Source of the DNA: Hydractinia symbiolongicarpus
Taxonomy: Eukaryota; Cnidaria; Hydrozoa; Anthoathecata; Hydractiniidae
Length of the DNA stretch: 64,000 nucleotides
Direction: 5' to 3'
Assembly: GCF_029227915.1 (NCBI RefSeq)
Contig: NC_079883.1
Span: 18,536,001-18,600,000 of the forward strand
Below, one piece after another: positions 61,850 to 64,000 of this stretch. A program made the position numbers and the translations under genes. A model generated the notes under the pieces. It was not told where the DNA came from. It did no database searches and saw only the letters and a list, made by a program, of their open reading frames with translations. Each line of letters opens with the position of its first letter. The stretch's first letter is position 1.

Positions 61850-64000
61850 GGCCTTTATTAGGCTGTAAGAGGCGATATTACAGTCGTTAGACGCATGTAC
61901 CCGTAGTTAACGGTGTTATAACGCCATGGCGCAATAGAAAACAACTTGGGACATCGTAGTCCGTTGAGAGTACATGGACTAGTCCGATCGTAACCTGCGC
62001 AGGCACGTGGAACAACGTGATTTATGTATACGGACTTTATTAGGCAGCAAAAGGCCATATTACAGCCTTTAGGGGCCTGTACACGTGGTTGACGGTGTTA
62101 TAAAGCTGTTGCGCAATTGCAAACAACTTGGGACGTCGTAGTCGATTGAGTGTGGAAGGATAAGATCAATGATAACCTGCGCAGGAACGTGCAACCACAT
62201 GAAATACGTGTAAGGCTTTTATTAGGATACAAGAGGCTATATTACAGACCTTAGGGGCCTGTACACGTGGCTGACGCTGTTATAACGCCATGGCGCAATC
62301 GAAAACGGCTTGTGACGTCGTAGTCCATTGAGAGTGGAAGGATTAGACCTATGGTAACCTGCGCAGGCACGTGGAACAACGTGATTTATGTATACGGACT
62401 TTATTAGGCCGCAAAAGGCCATATTACAGCCTTTAGGGGCCTGTACACGTGGTTGACGGTGTTGTAAAGCCGTGGCGCTATGGAAAACAACTTGGGACAT
62501 CGTAGTCCATTGAGAGTGGAAGGGTTAGACCAATGAGAACCTGCCCCGGCACTTGCAACCACGTGATGTACGTGTAAGGCCTTTATTAGGCTGTAAGAGG
62601 CGATATTACAGTCGTTAGACGCATGTACCCGTAGTTAACGATGTTATAACGCCATGGCGCAATGGAAAACAACTTGGGACATCGTAGTCCGTTGAGAGTA
62701 CATGGACTAGTCCGATCGTAACCTGCGCAGGCACGTGGAACAACGTGATTTATGTATACGGACTTTATTAGGCAGCAAAAGGCCATATTACAGCCTTTAG
62801 GGGCCTGTACACGTGGTTGACGGTGTTATAAAGCTGTTGCGCAATTGCAAACAACTTGGGACGTCGTAGTTGATTGAGCGTGGAAGGATAAGATCAATGA
62901 TAACCTGCGCAGGAACGTACAACCACGTGATATACGTGTAAGGCCTTTATTAGGCTGCAAGAGGCCATATTGCAAACGTTAGACGCATGTACTCGTAGTT
63001 AACGGATTTATAACGCCATGGCGCAATGGAAAACGACTTGGGACGTCGTAGTCCATTGAGAGTGGAAGGATTACACCAATGCTAACCTGTGCAGGCACGT
63101 GCAACCACGTGATTTATGTATACGGACTTTATTAGGCCGCAAAAGGCCATATTACAGCCTTTAGGGGCCTGTACACGTGGTTGACGGTGTTGTAAAGCCG
63201 TGGCGCTATGGAAAATAACTTGGGACATCGTAGTCCATTGAGAGTGGAAGGGTTAGACCAATGAGAACCTGCCCAGGCACTTGCAACCACGTGATGTACG
63301 TGTAAGGCCTTTATTAGGCTGTAAGAGGCGATATTACAGTCGTTAGACGCATGTACCCGTAGTTAACGGTGTTATAACGCCATGGCGCAATGGAAAACAA
63401 CTTGGGACATCGTAGTCCGTTGAGAGTACATGGACTAGTCCGATCGTAACCTGCGCAGGCACGTGGAACAACGTGATTTATGTATACGGACTTTATTAGG
63501 CAGCAAAAGGCCATATTACAGCCTTTAGGGGCCTGTACACGTGGTTGACGGTGTTATAAAGCTGTTGCGCAATTGCAAACAACTTGGGACGTCGTAGTCG
63601 ATTGAGCGTGGAAGGATAAGATCAATGATAACCTGCGCAGGAACGTACAACCACGTGATATACGTGTAAGGCCTTTATTAGGCTGCAAGAGGCCATATTG
63701 CAAACGTTAGACGCATGTACTCGTAGTTAACGGTGTTATAACGCCATGGCGCAATGGAAAACGACTTGGGACGTCGTAGTCCATTGAGAGTGGAAGGATT
63801 AGACCAATGGTAACCTGCGCAGGCACGTGGAAAAACGTGATTTATGTATACGGACTTTATTAGGGCGCAAAGGGCCATATTACAGCCTTTAGGGGCCTGT
63901 ACACGTGGTTGACGGTGTTGTAAAGCCGTAGCGCTATGGAAAACAACTTGGAACATCGTAGTCCATTGAGAGTGGAAGGATAAGACAAATGATAACCTAC
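61850..64000. repeat. Tetrameric 728-bp repeat I-L-D/F-B/M at the right edge
   Basis: Blocks at 61,850-62,577 (I-L-D-B), 62,578-63,305 (I-L-F-B) and 63,306-64,000 (I-L-F-M, cut by the window edge). The last two share GAACGTACAACCACG and GCAAACGTTAGACG. The last M unit begins another match to the D*-F tetramer, so that family probably continues beyond the window. Confidence 0.88.

Larger units (their letters stand above)
1..64000. repeat. 182-bp satellite array filling the entire window
   Basis: The same unit recurs every 182 bp throughout, head to tail in one orientation. A fixed landmark (the last base of GGCCAT or its variant, 26 bp after the start of each unit) sits at 45 plus multiples of 182 at the left end. 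It shifts only by small visible indels, ending at -4 modulo 182 at the right end. That gives about 352 units and both window edges lie inside the array. Invariant blocks in most units are TTTATTAGG, TTACAG, TGTACACGTGG, GTTATAA, GCGCAATGGAAAAC, TTGGGACGTCGTAGTC, TTGAGAGTGGAAGGAT and GCAGGCACGTG. Length is close to one nucleosome plus linker, as in many centromeric satellites. I do not recognise the family. No foreign sequence interrupts it. Confidence 0.98.

Noticed and set aside
238-63956. More than one hundred antisense open frames of 61-124 codons
   Set aside because: They are the same repeat read over and over. Unit length is not a multiple of three, starts and stops follow the repeat, many units lack the frame, and substitutions seem to fall without regard to codon position. 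I annotate none as a gene.
1-64000. CRISPR-like regular repeats
   Set aside because: Units are contiguous with no unique spacers, the period is 182 bp and all of the sequence is repeat.
1-64000. Bacterial or viral origin
   Set aside because: There are no coding genes in 64 kb, and extensive higher-order tandem structure is characteristic of eukaryotic satellite arrays.
1-64000. Plant-type telomere repeat TTTAGGG inside CCTTTAGGGGCC
   Set aside because: It occurs once per unit in some subtypes and never as a short tandem run, so it is coincidental.
1-64000. Ribosomal DNA spacer or 5S tandem array
   Set aside because: I saw no rRNA-like segment or 5S internal promoter on either strand, and the 182-bp period leaves no room for a 5S gene plus spacer.

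Overview
The whole 64,000-base window is one uninterrupted satellite DNA array. A head-to-tail unit of 182 bp fills it from the first base to the last, about 352 units. I find no supportable protein gene, rRNA, tRNA, CRISPR array or transposon. Unit register can be followed across the window: only 15 small net length changes (+1 to -26 bp, summing to -49 bp) are needed to keep every unit in phase, so nothing longer than a few bases has been inserted. Long nucleosome-length tandem repeats with higher-order structure point to a eukaryotic chromosome, probably a centromeric, pericentromeric or other heterochromatic block. I do not recognise the satellite family and cannot name the organism. A plant is plausible from the unit length, but fish, insects and others are not excluded.

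Units fall into recurring subtypes, which I letter here by short signatures: A (AGGCAGC then CCATGCTATAG), B (AGGCCGC, GGTTGACGG, GTTGTAAAG), C (GGCCGGAAAAGG, GCGATATGG), D (GGTACAAGAGGC, ACAGACC), D2 (like D but CTGTGCGCG), D* (GGCTACAAGAGGC), E (AAAAGGTCAT, AGAGACC, GCGCAATTG), F (CTGCAAGAGGCC, GTTAACGG; F2 is its ACTTGTAG or ACTTCTAG variant), G (TTAAGCCGC), H (CTGCAAGAGGCG), I (CTGTAAGAGGCG), J (CTGTTCACG), K (TTTGTTAGGCTGC), L (GGCAGCAAAAGGCCATATTA, AGCTGTTGCGC), M (TTAGGGCGC), N (like B but GTTTGACGG and GCTATGG). These letters are mine and come from reading by eye.

Layout: 1-3,112 dimer (F-D2) and tetramer (N-F2-N-I) repeats; 3,113-7,479 mixed A/E/F/G/H; 7,480-13,658 a 9-unit higher-order repeat (A-B-C-D-E-A-F-G-H, alternating with a version carrying D2-J in place of F-G); 13,659-15,102 a scrambled zone with a 12-bp deletion and several chimeric units; 15,103-16,558 tetramer F2-E-A-G; 18,561-27,115 a 17-unit (3,094 bp) repeat in two almost identical copies plus a shortened third; 29,116-34,212 the 9-unit repeat again; 38,370-45,685 a large duplication with a nested pentamer; 46,015-48,926 a tetramer family; 50,383-55,478 a 14-unit (2,548 bp) repeat; 55,479-59,300 trimer and 6-unit repeats; 59,301-64,000 dispersed copies of earlier blocks and a final I-L tetramer series.

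The most informative structures are chimeric units at exactly the junctions predicted by unequal crossing-over, and a subtype-specific cluster of four perfect palindromes (GGACTAGTCC, CGATCG, CCTGCGCAGG, CACGTG) within 34 bp, recurring every few units. This cluster is a reasonable candidate for a sequence-specific protein-binding box, but that is inference. Antisense open frames of 61-124 codons occur all along the array as a by-product of the repeat and are not annotated as genes.
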